A stretch of 64,000 nt of DNA from Symbiodinium natans (GCA_905221605.1 CAJNDS010002130.1:263001-327000); one strand, 5' to 3'. Shown: positions 29,092 through 37,443, counted from the stretch's first letter. Notes: generated from the letters alone by a model not told the origin. Made by a program: numbers and translations.

Positions 29092-30558
29092 ATGGATTTG
29101 GTATTAGCAGAGTCCCAAGACAATATAATCAATTCCCTTCAGTTTGGTTTACCCGAATCTGCCGCTTACATCACTGATCGTAAGCAAGTCCATTTCCCCA
29201 GCGTATCTGGAAACATCTTCTCAAGCAGTAACGGAAATAAATATTTAAAATTTGTAATCACAGGGGAAGATAATAATTACATTGATTTGTCCAGTGTTCG
29301 TTTGTTCTTTGATGTTGTCAATACTTCCACGACTGCAGGTCAATATTTGCGACCTCTAGGTGAAAGCCACTCCTTCTTCACCAGATACCGATGTAACGGG
29401 GCAGGGCAACAACTAAACGACATTGACAATTATAATCAAGTATGCGAAGAAATGAAATCCTTCAAAAGCGAAGAGGTGAGAAATTTAGACGATATTCAGG
29501 AAGGTTGTTTAACACGATACGACAGTAGAATTAACCGACTGTTCGCTTATACTATAGAAAGTCACGATGCAACAGCAACAGCAGGATCAAACCAAAGAGG
29601 CGCTGTTCTACCAAAACTAACACGACTTAATACTACAGGAATTGAACAGGGTAAGTTCGTAAGAATGGGACACAAGCCCGTTTGTGGATTTGTTCAATCT
29701 GGATATTATCCACCAATTCGGTATTGTCCTTTAGAATTTATTTTTGAAATTGTATCAGATGCAGGTGAACCAGTTATAAGACCAGCTACACCAGTAGCAG
29801 GAACACAGGCAGAAGACGATGAAAACGGCTTATATTTTACAACGCGCAATACTACCACAAGTTGGGCTATTCAGAATGCTATTTTAAGATGTGAGTTAAT
29901 CCAAGTTGACAATACTGTCAACAATAACATAGTTTCACATTTATTGAAAGGGGGTCGGCTTCGTATGGTTTATCCGGCGTATCATTCATTCTCACAAACC
30001 TTCACGGCAGGAAACACCGAGATCAACATGAACATCGTTAAATCTTCAACTCGTTTGTCTCAGATGTTCTTCACCTTCAGCAACAGTAATATTGATAATG
30101 ATAATACAGCAGGTAATTATGACAGGAAGAGATGGAACTACTTTTTCCATCCTATGGCGGTAACCATTGACAATTTGGAAGGTGTAATTGATAGTGATAA
30201 ACAAATTTCAGCGCAAATACAAATAGCCAATAAGAAATTCCCAGAACAAGAGATATCAAGTATCAGTGAATTTATGTATTTCCTTCGTAGAGCCGTAAAT
30301 GTAATGAGCCCTTATTACGATGGTTTTAGCATTGACATTTACCGCTATGCCAATGATAAATTTATCGGCGGAATAAATTTCGATAAGCAACCAGATATGA
30401 ATTTTACAGGTTCCAACACGAAAATGGGATCCTTGATCACATTTAAAATTAAAGGAGCCAACGCAAATTTTGCATTAGGAATTGAACGAGTATTTGTTAC
30501 TATGGTCAGTGAGCACATTTTTGAACTGAGCGAGTCAGCCAGTACGGTATTAGATTAA
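29092..30558 (+). CDS. Major capsid protein (double jelly-roll)
   Basis: 488 aa from the ATG at 29,092 (MDLVLAESQDNIINSLQFGL). An earlier in-frame ATG at 29,029 would overlap the preceding gene, and the TATATATAATT just before 29,092 favours the later start. The sequence is beta-rich throughout, with motifs of PLV capsid proteins: an early KQVHFPSVSG strand, FFTRYRCNGAGQQLNDIDNY, GRLRMVYPAYHSFSQTFTAG and a C-terminal SISEFMYFLRRAVNVMSPYY. The length fits a double jelly-roll capsomer. It is the main structural marker that this element is or was a virus. Confidence 0.85.
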   Translation: MDLVLAESQDNIINSLQFGLPESAAYITDRKQVHFPSVSGNIFSSSNGNKYLKFVITGEDNNYIDLSSVRLFFDVVNTSTTAGQYLRPLGESHSFFTRYRCNGAGQQLNDIDNYNQVCEEMKSFKSEEVRNLDDIQEGCLTRYDSRINRLFAYTIESHDATATAGSNQRGAVLPKLTRLNTTGIEQGKFVRMGHKPVCGFVQSGYYPPIRYCPLEFIFEIVSDAGEPVIRPATPVAGTQAEDDENGLYFTTRNTTTSWAIQNAILRCELIQVDNTVNNNIVSHLLKGGRLRMVYPAYHSFSQTFTAGNTEINMNIVKSSTRLSQMFFTFSNSNIDNDNTAGNYDRKRWNYFFHPMAVTIDNLEGVIDSDKQISAQIQIANKKFPEQEISSISEFMYFLRRAVNVMSPYYDGFSIDIYRYANDKFIGGINFDKQPDMNFTGSNTKMGSLITFKIKGANANFALGIERVFVTMVSEHIFELSESASTVLD

Positions 30559-30606
30559 GTAAAGCTATCATTATTAAATTAAATAAAAATCTAAATTAAT
30601 TTAATA

Positions 30607-32976
30607 ATGGCTTCAATAAACAATCTAACAGCAGTTTACGCAGACAAGTTTTATTTAGCATCTTCAACGGGTGTAAGTGAAATTTCGGACACCTACGCAA
30701 CAAAGACAGAGGTAGAAAATCTTAACTTCGCAACAGACATAACGGCAAACACCGACGCCATAGCAGTTTTAAATACAAAACAGCTACAGAATTTCAATAA
30801 TATTAATGCTATTAATGATGACTTAACAAATAATTATCAAACTAACACAATGTTAAGTAGTAATTTTTACAATAAAACGGAGATTGACACAACATTTACT
30901 AACTATTATACATCAACGCAGATAGACACAAATTTATCTACTAATTATCAAAATAACACATTATTAGCTACCAATTTTTATAATAAGGGCGAGGTAGATA
31001 CATTAATAGCAGGTGCTGGTGGTGGGTCGGGATACACTGATGCAGAAATTGATAATTTATTGGATTTAAGAGTTCCTAAATCAGACTTTACTGATAGGTT
31101 TTCTACATTTCCGATTATTGATTGTAGCGCTCCTACGATTATTCATAGCGGTTTAACATTAAACAACGAGACGATAAACATATCACCAACTACAGGATTA
31201 TTGTTCAGTAATCAAACAGGAGGAGGCGATAAAGTAGTAAGTCAATTTAAAAATGCTACAAACTACATAACTTTACAAGGAAACAAAATTATTGCCAATG
31301 CTACAAGCGACGACAGCACCGTGGATCTAAATTTAAACCCATTGGGAAATATTAATATGAATAATGATTTGTCGGTGAATAATGTAAACATTACAACTAA
31401 TGTAACAATAGGGGGTGAAATTGACATAACAAGCAATTTGACAGTAAAGGGTGATATTGAATTAACAAACGCTAACACAAGTATTGAAAGATACACTAAT
31501 GCTACTAAATCCAATATATCAATGGATTTATCAATTAATGAATCCGCGAACTCTATAAGACTAATTAATGGAACTAATGACGATACTGACACAAATACCT
31601 ATATAGAGTGCAATAATACAACAGGAGGAACAACATTTTTTAAACCGACATATTTCAAGGATAATATATATTACGAAACTGGTAATTTCAATATTTCTAA
31701 TAATTCAGGACTTACAATATACAAACCAACAACAGACGCCAGTAATGTTGTAGCGATTGCTAATAACAGTGGGAAATTAAGGTTTAGAGGTTTTAGCATT
31801 GATGCATACAATACCAATGACTCATCCCAACAGTTATTTTTGAATATGAATAATTCTAACGCGGTGAGATGTAATAAGTTAGGGATAGGAGCTAATGCCG
31901 TTGTAGATGTTCTTAACGTTAATGGTGGCAATTCTAACTTTAGTTCTACTGTAAGGTTTAACGGCGCTACAACCTTTAATAATGAAATATTGATATGGAA
32001 TAATAGCAAAATATACAGAAGAACAGACGCTAATAATTCCTTAAATTTAATAACAAATGACGAAATAAATTTCTCGTTTCAGCCTAACAGAGCAACGGAT
32101 CCAACAACAGCATCTATTGCTTTACAACTAAACGACACTAACGGAATAACATTGAACAGAGCAGTTACAAATAATTTTACTTTTAACAGTATAGGAAGAA
32201 TAACAGCAGAAGCAGATTTAGATGTATGGGGAGAGTTATTTTTTCAACATTCATCATCCATAAAGGAAACTTTAAACGGTAGTGATTATGATCTAGATAT
32301 AAGAAATGGAGACACAGACAGAGCAATTAATTTTATTATTGGAACTATAGGAAGCACACCGGAGCTTCAATTGACAGAAGGCAAAGTGAATTTACTAGGA
32401 AATTTAGAAATAACTCACGACGATATAACAGGACAGCAACGAGTATTAATAAATAATCCAGATGACAACGGATGGATAAGATTAAGCAATAATAACTTAT
32501 CAACGTTAGACGCAACAACAACAGGTGTTGATGTTTACGGTGATCTTTCATATACAGGGTCGTTAATTCCTTCATCGGATAAAAGGTTAAAGAAAGACAT
32601 AAAAGAAGTAAGTAGTAAAAAGGCAGTAGAGTTAGTAAAGTATATTAAACCGAAGACATACCATTTCCATGATGACAGACAACAAGGTAAATCGTGTATT
32701 GGATTTATTGCTAATGATTTTATGGAAACTAAGAAGATGCCAGATGAATGGCAGAATGTAGTAAAAGAAGGAAAAGATGGCTATTTGAAATTTGATTACA
32801 CAACATGTGTGCCAATTTTATGGAGTGCTTTACAATATACTATGAATGAAAACGAGGAAATGAAAGATTTATTCAAAGCAATGAAAAAGGAAATGGCCAC
32901 CATGAAAGGGGAAATAACAAAGTTGAAAAAAAGGGGTAAGAGTAAAAGCGATAGCGATGAAAGGTTAAGTATGTAG
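30607..32976 (+). CDS. Fibre/spike protein with C-terminal S74 chaperone-autoprotease
   Basis: 789 aa. Residues ~70-135 have repeats of the trimeric fibre type (FYNKTEIDTTF, YYTSTQIDTNL, FYNKGEVDTLI). A Gly-rich hinge (AGAGGGSGYTDAEID) and a long Asn/Thr-rich beta region follow, typical of beta-helical fibres. The C-terminus from ~655 is a peptidase S74 domain: PSSDKRLKKDIKEV carries the conserved S-D-x-R-L-K cleavage site, followed by IGFIANDF and a terminal coiled coil (MKDLFKAMKKEMATMKGEIT). S74 domains drive trimerisation of tailspikes and then cut themselves off. Placed directly after the MCP, it is the likely host-binding protein. Confidence 0.85.
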   Translation: MASINNLTAVYADKFYLASSTGVSEISDTYATKTEVENLNFATDITANTDAIAVLNTKQLQNFNNINAINDDLTNNYQTNTMLSSNFYNKTEIDTTFTNYYTSTQIDTNLSTNYQNNTLLATNFYNKGEVDTLIAGAGGGSGYTDAEIDNLLDLRVPKSDFTDRFSTFPIIDCSAPTIIHSGLTLNNETINISPTTGLLFSNQTGGGDKVVSQFKNATNYITLQGNKIIANATSDDSTVDLNLNPLGNINMNNDLSVNNVNITTNVTIGGEIDITSNLTVKGDIELTNANTSIERYTNATKSNISMDLSINESANSIRLINGTNDDTDTNTYIECNNTTGGTTFFKPTYFKDNIYYETGNFNISNNSGLTIYKPTTDASNVVAIANNSGKLRFRGFSIDAYNTNDSSQQLFLNMNNSNAVRCNKLGIGANAVVDVLNVNGGNSNFSSTVRFNGATTFNNEILIWNNSKIYRRTDANNSLNLITNDEINFSFQPNRATDPTTASIALQLNDTNGITLNRAVTNNFTFNSIGRITAEADLDVWGELFFQHSSSIKETLNGSDYDLDIRNGDTDRAINFIIGTIGSTPELQLTEGKVNLLGNLEITHDDITGQQRVLINNPDDNGWIRLSNNNLSTLDATTTGVDVYGDLSYTGSLIPSSDKRLKKDIKEVSSKKAVELVKYIKPKTYHFHDDRQQGKSCIGFIANDFMETKKMPDEWQNVVKEGKDGYLKFDYTTCVPILWSALQYTMNENEEMKDLFKAMKKEMATMKGEITKLKKRGKSKSDSDERLSM

Positions 32977-32985
32977 TATATATAT

Positions 32986-33378
32986 ATGATTATGTACAGA
33001 GCAAAAATTTATTGGAAACATGAAGATGACAAAAGTGGTTATTATAATGAATACTTTTTAGATATGGAATTTACAATAAAAAGATTTGCCATTAAAGCTA
33101 TATTTGATTACTTTATAAACCAATTATTTATAGAGTTTATACATTATTATCCAAACATCAGAGAAAAAAACATACAAGAAATAAAACAAAATTATAGTAA
33201 ATTTATTGAATATATTGATGATTACCAGTTTAAATATGTTATGGACTTAGAGGAAATGTGGAATAATAAAGATAAAGAGGGAGGGTATAACTATTGGATT
33301 TATGAAGATTTATACGATGAAATGTGTAATGATGAAAAAGGACTGTTTTATGAAATTGAAGAATTTGAGAGGTATTAA
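32986..33378 (+). CDS. Acidic protein of unknown function
   Basis: 130 aa (128 if the ATG at 32,992 is used). Rich in Tyr, Asp and Glu, with no transmembrane segment (YRAKIYWKHEDD...YYNEYFLDMEF). It is preceded by TATATATATG only 10 bp after the fibre stop. Not recognised. Confidence 0.6.
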   Translation: MIMYRAKIYWKHEDDKSGYYNEYFLDMEFTIKRFAIKAIFDYFINQLFIEFIHYYPNIREKNIQEIKQNYSKFIEYIDDYQFKYVMDLEEMWNNKDKEGGYNYWIYEDLYDEMCNDEKGLFYEIEEFERY

Positions 33379-33396
33379 ATTTATGCTATAATATAT

Positions 33397-33612
33397 ATGA
33401 CAGAGTTTGAAAATCAGTATAAAGTGTGTATGGAACTAATAAAACAGAAAAGTAGGGAAGTATCTGAAACAGATATATTACTAACTGCTATGAAAGACCT
33501 ATTACAAAAGTTGGAAGAAGAAGAAAAGAAGGTAGAAGCATTAAAAAAGAAAAAGAAATGCCCATGCTTTAGTTTTACTACTTTACATTGTTGCCCTGTA
33601 TCATTACTTTAA
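33397..33612 (+). CDS. Small coiled-coil protein with Cys-rich tail, unknown
   Basis: 71 aa. A helical coiled-coil region (LLQKLEEEEKKVEALKKKKK) is followed by CPCFSFTTLHCCP. It is preceded by TATAATATATATG and convergent with the ATPase gene, 26 bp apart. Confidence 0.55.
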   Translation: MTEFENQYKVCMELIKQKSREVSETDILLTAMKDLLQKLEEEEKKVEALKKKKKCPCFSFTTLHCCPVSLL

Positions 33613-33638
33613 TAGATAATAATATTATTAAGATATTA

Positions 33639-34403
33639 TTAACTATCTCCTATTTCAAAGCGCTGTTCAAGGTTGATGAAGAACATGTTACTAACATCTT
33701 TAGCATTGGTGTTTATGTAGAAGAAGGAGTAAGGAGCAAAATTCACGGCTTTCTGATACATTTCGTATAACGTGCTTTTGTCCACCAAGGCGGAATTCTC
33801 TTCCAAAAATGCGTTGACTTCATTCATATTCTTGAGCCTGAAGATGAACAAAGCAGATGCGTTTAACCTAATGATCGGGGCCAATACATTATATTTCTGC
33901 GTGGATAAAATGCATGAGATGGCATTATGACGACCCCTCGTGAATAATCCATGTAACAAGCTTGAGTATCTTACAAATTTGGGATCGTCGGCGAAATCGT
34001 CCACCACTAACAGAATGCTAAACAGATCCTTTTGTTTATTCTTCTTCTGAAAATCAATTACTTTATGTTGGGTGTCTATGATCTTCTTTAGCGCCACCGG
34101 ATCGTATTCCTCATAATAAAGCTGTTCTTTTTCGGCATCCACCTTCATTACGTCCTTTATGTATTTCTTTACTGCCGACCAAGTGTCATCAACATGAACA
34201 CTGGGCGAGAAGATGTATATTCTCTCAAACGATCCTCTATAGATTTTTAATATCAAGTTCTGTATCAATACTGTTTTACCACCTGTTGAAGAAGCCACGC
34301 ATAACATCCGCGCGGGTAGCTTCGGCATCATGTCAAACTTGCTGTTTTTATATTTATATTCGGGTATGTCTATCGGTTCTACTTTAGGTATTTCTGCACT
34401 CAT
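33639..34403 (-). CDS. Genome-packaging ATPase (FtsK/HerA, A32-like)
   Basis: 254 aa, the normal size for Polinton and PLV packaging ATPases. Walker A is ASSTGGKT (37-44), preceded by LPARMLCV as in the A32 family. Walker B is LLVVDD (131-136). GRHNAISCILSTQ (~160-172) is the family's conserved sensor-like segment. It would pump DNA into the capsid. It is the only minus-strand gene in the right third of the virus, and its start lies 32 bp from the divergent 48-aa gene. Confidence 0.9.
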   Translation of the reverse strand: MSAEIPKVEPIDIPEYKYKNSKFDMMPKLPARMLCVASSTGGKTVLIQNLILKIYRGSFERIYIFSPSVHVDDTWSAVKKYIKDVMKVDAEKEQLYYEEYDPVALKKIIDTQHKVIDFQKKNKQKDLFSILLVVDDFADDPKFVRYSSLLHGLFTRGRHNAISCILSTQKYNVLAPIIRLNASALFIFRLKNMNEVNAFLEENSALVDKSTLYEMYQKAVNFAPYSFFYINTNAKDVSNMFFINLEQRFEIGDS

Positions 34404-34435
34404 TAATTAATAAGAGAAAAATATCTTTTAATATA

Positions 34436-34582
34436 ATGGATAGGTATTTAGAAACGATAGAGGAAATTGAGGAAATTGAAAAGATTGTAATACAAGACAC
34501 CAAGCTTAAAAGGTGTTGCACCACTTCTTTAGAATTGCTTAAAGCAGTTCTTGAGTATTTAAAAAAATCTAAGAAAGTATAA
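34436..34582 (+). CDS. 48-aa acidic/basic helical protein
   Basis: Starts MDRYLETIEEIEEIEKIVIQ and ends EYLKKSKKV. It is preceded by TTTTAATATAATG, the usual viral start context, and its TAA overlaps the next gene's ATG (TAATG at 34,580). That coupling and the context support it as real. No family recognised. Confidence 0.5.
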   Translation: MDRYLETIEEIEEIEKIVIQDTKLKRCCTTSLELLKAVLEYLKKSKKV

Positions 34583-34944
34583 TGAACGACAATCATAGGG
34601 AATCTAATGAAGGTGGCTTCCACTTGAACACGGATGGGTTAAACTGTTTGCCCTGCAAATGCAGAAGAAAGACTTTTCACAAAGAAACAAAAATCAACAA
34701 TGAAGGCAAAACAATAATTGAAGACAGGAGTTCTTGGAAACTTGGTGGTAGAGGAGTTACCCCCGATGAAAACGACATCTTTAAAACAAGCTCACAAGAT
34801 AATGAAGGTGTTGATACAGTGACAACCGGATTTGGATCAAGAAAGCCTACGCCAGAACAGAGACTAGAAAAAGTGGAGGAGGATGTTGAAAGGATAGACA
34901 AAGATGTAAATATTTTGAAGAATAATTTAAATATTATGGATTAA
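34582..34944 (+). CDS. Small Cys-motif protein, unknown
   Basis: 120 aa. CLPCKCRRK near the start could bind metal. The middle is polar and the C-terminus is a heptad helix (RLEKVEEDVERIDKDVNILK), suggesting an oligomer. It starts at the stop codon of the 48-aa gene. Confidence 0.55.
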   Translation: MNDNHRESNEGGFHLNTDGLNCLPCKCRRKTFHKETKINNEGKTIIEDRSSWKLGGRGVTPDENDIFKTSSQDNEGVDTVTTGFGSRKPTPEQRLEKVEEDVERIDKDVNILKNNLNIMD

Positions 34945-34957
34945 AATATCGTGTATA

Positions 34958-35065
34958 ATGACAGGCCATCTTGGCATAAAAAGCCCCCAATCAAAACAGA
35001 AGAAGGAAGTGAGCCAATGCCCCCGTGTGCCTAGCAAGTTCTACAGGTTCATAGGCAAACCATAA
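34958..35065 (+). CDS. 35-aa basic peptide, tentative
   Basis: ATG at 34,958 in GTGTATAATG, the same context as its neighbours, then a Lys/Gln-rich peptide containing QCPRVPSKFYRFIGKP. Short, so uncertain; the start context and location are the only support. Confidence 0.35.
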   Translation: MTGHLGIKSPQSKQKKEVSQCPRVPSKFYRFIGKP

Positions 35066-35170
35066 GAGTTTGGTAATGACATTAATTCGTAATTAGTTTC
35101 GTTAAATCTTAAGGAACCAGTGCAAATTTTCATAATATCGCATTATGAAAAAGTGTATATAATAATAATA

Positions 35171-35371
35171 ATGCCAGTACAAGTAGATAAGATATTAGTT
35201 GATTTTGAACCATATACTGAAACAAAAAATGTTGTTACTAGGAAGTGTTGTCGGTGTAAGCAAGACAAAAATATTGATTGTTTTAAGCGTTATTACGCTG
35301 GTAAGCATTCTTATTATTATGTTAAATACGTTGCGACTTGTTCTGAATGCTTGGATAAATCTGTCAAGTAA
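35171..35371 (+). CDS. Zinc-ribbon-like small protein
   Basis: 66 aa from the ATG at 35,171 (MPVQVDKILVDFEPY). An upstream in-frame ATG exists but the TATATAATAATAATA leader favours this one. CCRCKQDKNIDCF and a later CSEC form a four-Cys site of the C-x2-C-x3-K...C-x2-C type, found alone or beside HNH nucleases in phages and large viruses. No nuclease residues are seen here. Confidence 0.6.
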   Translation: MPVQVDKILVDFEPYTETKNVVTRKCCRCKQDKNIDCFKRYYAGKHSYYYVKYVATCSECLDKSVK

Positions 35372-35384
35372 ACCGCGATGCAGT

Positions 35385-35432
35385 AAATCTTAAGAAAATA
35401 ATATTTCTGAGGAAAAATGACTTAAAGAAATA
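35385..35432 (+). promoter_or_regulatory. Conserved ~47-bp upstream element, copy 1
   Basis: AAATCTTAAG, then TTTCTGAGGAAAAATGACTT and AAAGAAATA. A close copy lies at 36,101-36,147. Each ends 23-24 bp before an ATG (35,456 and 36,170), which suggests a shared viral promoter. Confidence 0.6.
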
Positions 35433-35455
35433 ACAACTTATATATTATCGTGGTA

Positions 35456-36034
35456 ATGAGTGAGAGCGAATATGAAAGTGAGAGTGAATATGATGAAACA
35501 TATTTGTATAATCAGATACACAAATTTAATTATTTCAATAGATGTGATAAATGTAACCCAGTTAAGAACATACAGAAAATATTACTAGACAAATGCGATA
35601 TCTTACATAGCTTTAAAAATCAGATCGTAGGTTACTATGGTTGTGATAAATGTTGTGAGTTAAGAAATTTGTTTGATGATTATATATTACCCTTTACTAA
35701 GTTAAACAAATACCCAGAATATGATGAAGTTCATGAAATAATGCGAAATGATGTTCAAAAGAAAGATTATACACTTGAGTTACATATTGAAATGAAAACA
35801 ATGTATGAGAACCTGGATACATTTGACTTCTATCAATGGCATCAGGAGAAAATTAATTATTACAAAGATGTGTTATGTGGTTATTCTCATTATTATCAAA
35901 GAGTATATCATATTTTTATTAAGATCACACATTCTTTACAATATCGTGTTAATATAGACAAACAATTACATTATGAATATTTAGAAGCAACAACAGAGTT
36001 CTTAGATGAGATGATAGTTCAAAATTCAAACTAG
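35456..36034 (+). CDS. Acidic protein with CxxC motifs, unknown
   Basis: 192 aa from the ATG at 35,456 (MSESEYESESEYDETYLYNQ). The upstream in-frame GTG is not taken as a start. Cys pairs (CDKCNP and CDKCCE) could form a zinc site. The rest is helical and rich in Tyr, His and Asp. It shares the conserved upstream element with the 137-aa gene. Not recognised. Confidence 0.6.
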   Translation: MSESEYESESEYDETYLYNQIHKFNYFNRCDKCNPVKNIQKILLDKCDILHSFKNQIVGYYGCDKCCELRNLFDDYILPFTKLNKYPEYDEVHEIMRNDVQKKDYTLELHIEMKTMYENLDTFDFYQWHQEKINYYKDVLCGYSHYYQRVYHIFIKITHSLQYRVNIDKQLHYEYLEATTEFLDEMIVQNSN

Positions 36035-36060
36035 ATAGTCTCCTCACCAGCATAGTTATA

Positions 36061-36091
36061 ATGTAATTATAATAACATATTATAATTACAT
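36061..36091. terminator. Perfect 14-bp hairpin after the 192-aa gene
   Basis: ATGTAATTATAATA and its exact reverse complement are separated by a 3-base loop. It lies 26 bp after the stop codon at 36,034, which fits a transcript-end or processing signal; a protein-binding palindrome is also possible. Confidence 0.5.
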
Positions 36092-36100
36092 TGTAGTTAA

Positions 36101-36147
36101 AAATCTTAAGAGTATAGTTTTCTGAGGATAATGACTTAAAAGAATAA
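36101..36147 (+). promoter_or_regulatory. Conserved ~47-bp upstream element, copy 2
   Basis: AAATCTTAAG, then TTTTCTGAGGATAATGACTT and AAAAGAATA, closely matching 35,385-35,432, at the same distance from the next ATG. Confidence 0.6.
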
Positions 36148-36169
36148 ACCCTAATATAATATTAGAGTG

Positions 36170-36583
36170 ATGTATTGGCAACTAGAAGGGACAACCACAC
36201 CACAAGACATTATTCAACTTGTAACTGAAAACCCATTACCACCAAGTGGAGACAAATTTTGGAGGAAAGTAGCATATAATTTATGGCGAGTTCAAATACC
36301 AGTTGAAAAAACAGTTCAGAGTAAATTTGAACTTTTCTGGCACAGTATTTTTTTACGAGACGAAGACGGAATTATTGAACTGTATGAAAACATTAATAAT
36401 TTTGAAAACATTAAGGCAGTAGGAGAAAAGTTTAACGAACACAGCGGTATGGACTCACTGTATGTGAATATCTGTATTTTAAGAGAAGCAATTAAGACAA
36501 TTACAGACGACAGAGATTTGAGAAAATCAATATTCAAAACAATACTTCATGTATGGAGGGATAGCGGATTCTGGATAAATTAA
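36170..36583 (+). CDS. Rightmost viral gene, unknown
   Basis: 137 aa from the ATG at 36,170 (MYWQLEGTTTPQDIIQLVTE). A soluble, helix-rich protein with several Trp (KFWRKVAYNLWR, FELFWHSIF). It is controlled by the second copy of the conserved upstream element. No family recognised. Confidence 0.6.
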   Translation: MYWQLEGTTTPQDIIQLVTENPLPPSGDKFWRKVAYNLWRVQIPVEKTVQSKFELFWHSIFLRDEDGIIELYENINNFENIKAVGEKFNEHSGMDSLYVNICILREAIKTITDDRDLRKSIFKTILHVWRDSGFWIN

Positions 36584-36620
36584 GAATAAGCATTTGAAAC
36601 CAGCAAATACATAGTTATAG

Positions 36621-36660
36621 TGTAATTATAATACATAAGCAGTTATATATTATAATTACA
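36621..36660. terminator. Perfect 13-bp hairpin after the last viral gene
   Basis: TGTAATTATAATA and its exact reverse complement TATTATAATTACA, with a 14-base loop. It is nearly the same arm sequence as the hairpin at 36,061 and lies 38 bp after the stop at 36,583. Confidence 0.5.
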
Positions 36661-36684
36661 GTGTTGTTTTAACCCTTAACCCTA

Positions 36685-36911
36685 AACCCTGAACCAAATT
36701 CTACGAGAACCCCCTTGCCCAGTTTGGGTAATAATGCCACCTTAGAGATAATAGATGGGGTAATGGTTATTCCTAGAATTGTATTGATAATGGTGTAGTA
36801 GTAGTGATATATCGGTGAATTGTAGGGGGGACCATAGGAATTCCTAAAAATGATCATCTAAATGGTTGGCGGTGGCATTATTACCCAAACTGGGCAAGGT
36901 CTACTCTGACT
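36685..36911 (-). repeat. Right terminal inverted repeat of the virus
   Basis: Inverted match to 15,684-16,145. A perfect 27-base inverted pair bounds its core (36,715-36,741 and 36,871-36,897; TTGCCCAGTTTGGGTAATAA...). It holds a single copy of the unit that is repeated five times on the left. CCCTTAACCCTAAACCCTGA, telomere-like, abuts its inner edge at about 36,673-36,692. Confidence 0.88.
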
Positions 36912-37320
36912 GTTTCGGACACCCGAATCTAGCAAAGCGAACAAAACCAGCCTCCCATGAGGAGATCCATCTCCGACAGGCGCGGTCGCGGCACGGAGCC
37001 TCGGAGGTCGGCGACCTGGGATGAGATGCCAAGAGAGGCAGAAAGGTTTCTGACAAAAATCTGGCAAAAACACCTAAAGAAGCAGCAAAAAAGAGGGGGG
37101 GGCGATTTTGGGGGGTTTCCGAAGATAGGGGGTGCCCTCTTTGGGGGGGCTCCCTTTAAGGGGATTCTATTCTATTTTCGGGTAGAAGAGGCCCCCCCAG
37201 CTATGTTGGGAAGTTCGTTTCTCTGACCCTGTCGTGGGCCGAAGGCGCCAGGCGCTCCGCATCGTCGCAGCAGGCGTGCTGCTCGACGACTCGCTGCGGA
37301 AGGTGCGCCATGAAGCCACC

Positions 37321-37443
37321 TCTGGGTTTAGGGTTTAGGGTTTAGGGTTTACGGTTTAGGGTTTAGGGTTTAGGGTTTAGGGCTCAGGGTTTAGGGTTTA
37401 GGGTTTAGGGTTTAGGGCATTTATAGGGTTTAGGGTTTAGGGT
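37321..37443 (+). repeat. Telomere-like tract (TTTAGGG)
   Basis: About 120 bp of TTTAGGG with few variants, 400 bp from the right viral end. Confidence 0.9.

Larger units (their letters stand above)
15684..36911. mobile_element. Integrated Polinton-like virus, complete, 21,228 bp
   Basis: Both ends carry the same inverted sequence: the outer 41 bases agree at 39 positions, starting AGTCAGAG on the left and ending CTCTGACT on the right. An exact 5-bp duplication GTTTC flanks it at 15,679-15,683 and 36,912-36,916. Inside are an rve integrase, a PolB-helicase, major and minor capsid proteins and a packaging ATPase, the hallmark set of Polintons and Polinton-like viruses. The core is AT-rich and intronless, in sharp contrast to the host flanks. 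The size fits the group (about 14-40 kb). Fully open polymerase, capsid, fibre and ATPase genes suggest a fairly recent integration. No adenoviral-type maturation protease was seen. Confidence 0.93.

Noticed and set aside
35450-36172. GTG start codons for the 192-aa and 137-aa viral genes
   Set aside because: An ATG lies a few bases downstream in both cases and fits the shared spacing from the upstream element; GTG starts are not expected in a eukaryotic virus.
36715-36897. Independent MITE unrelated to the virus
   Set aside because: Homology between left and right extends beyond the 27-base pair both outward and inward, and the target duplication fits only the 21-kb unit.
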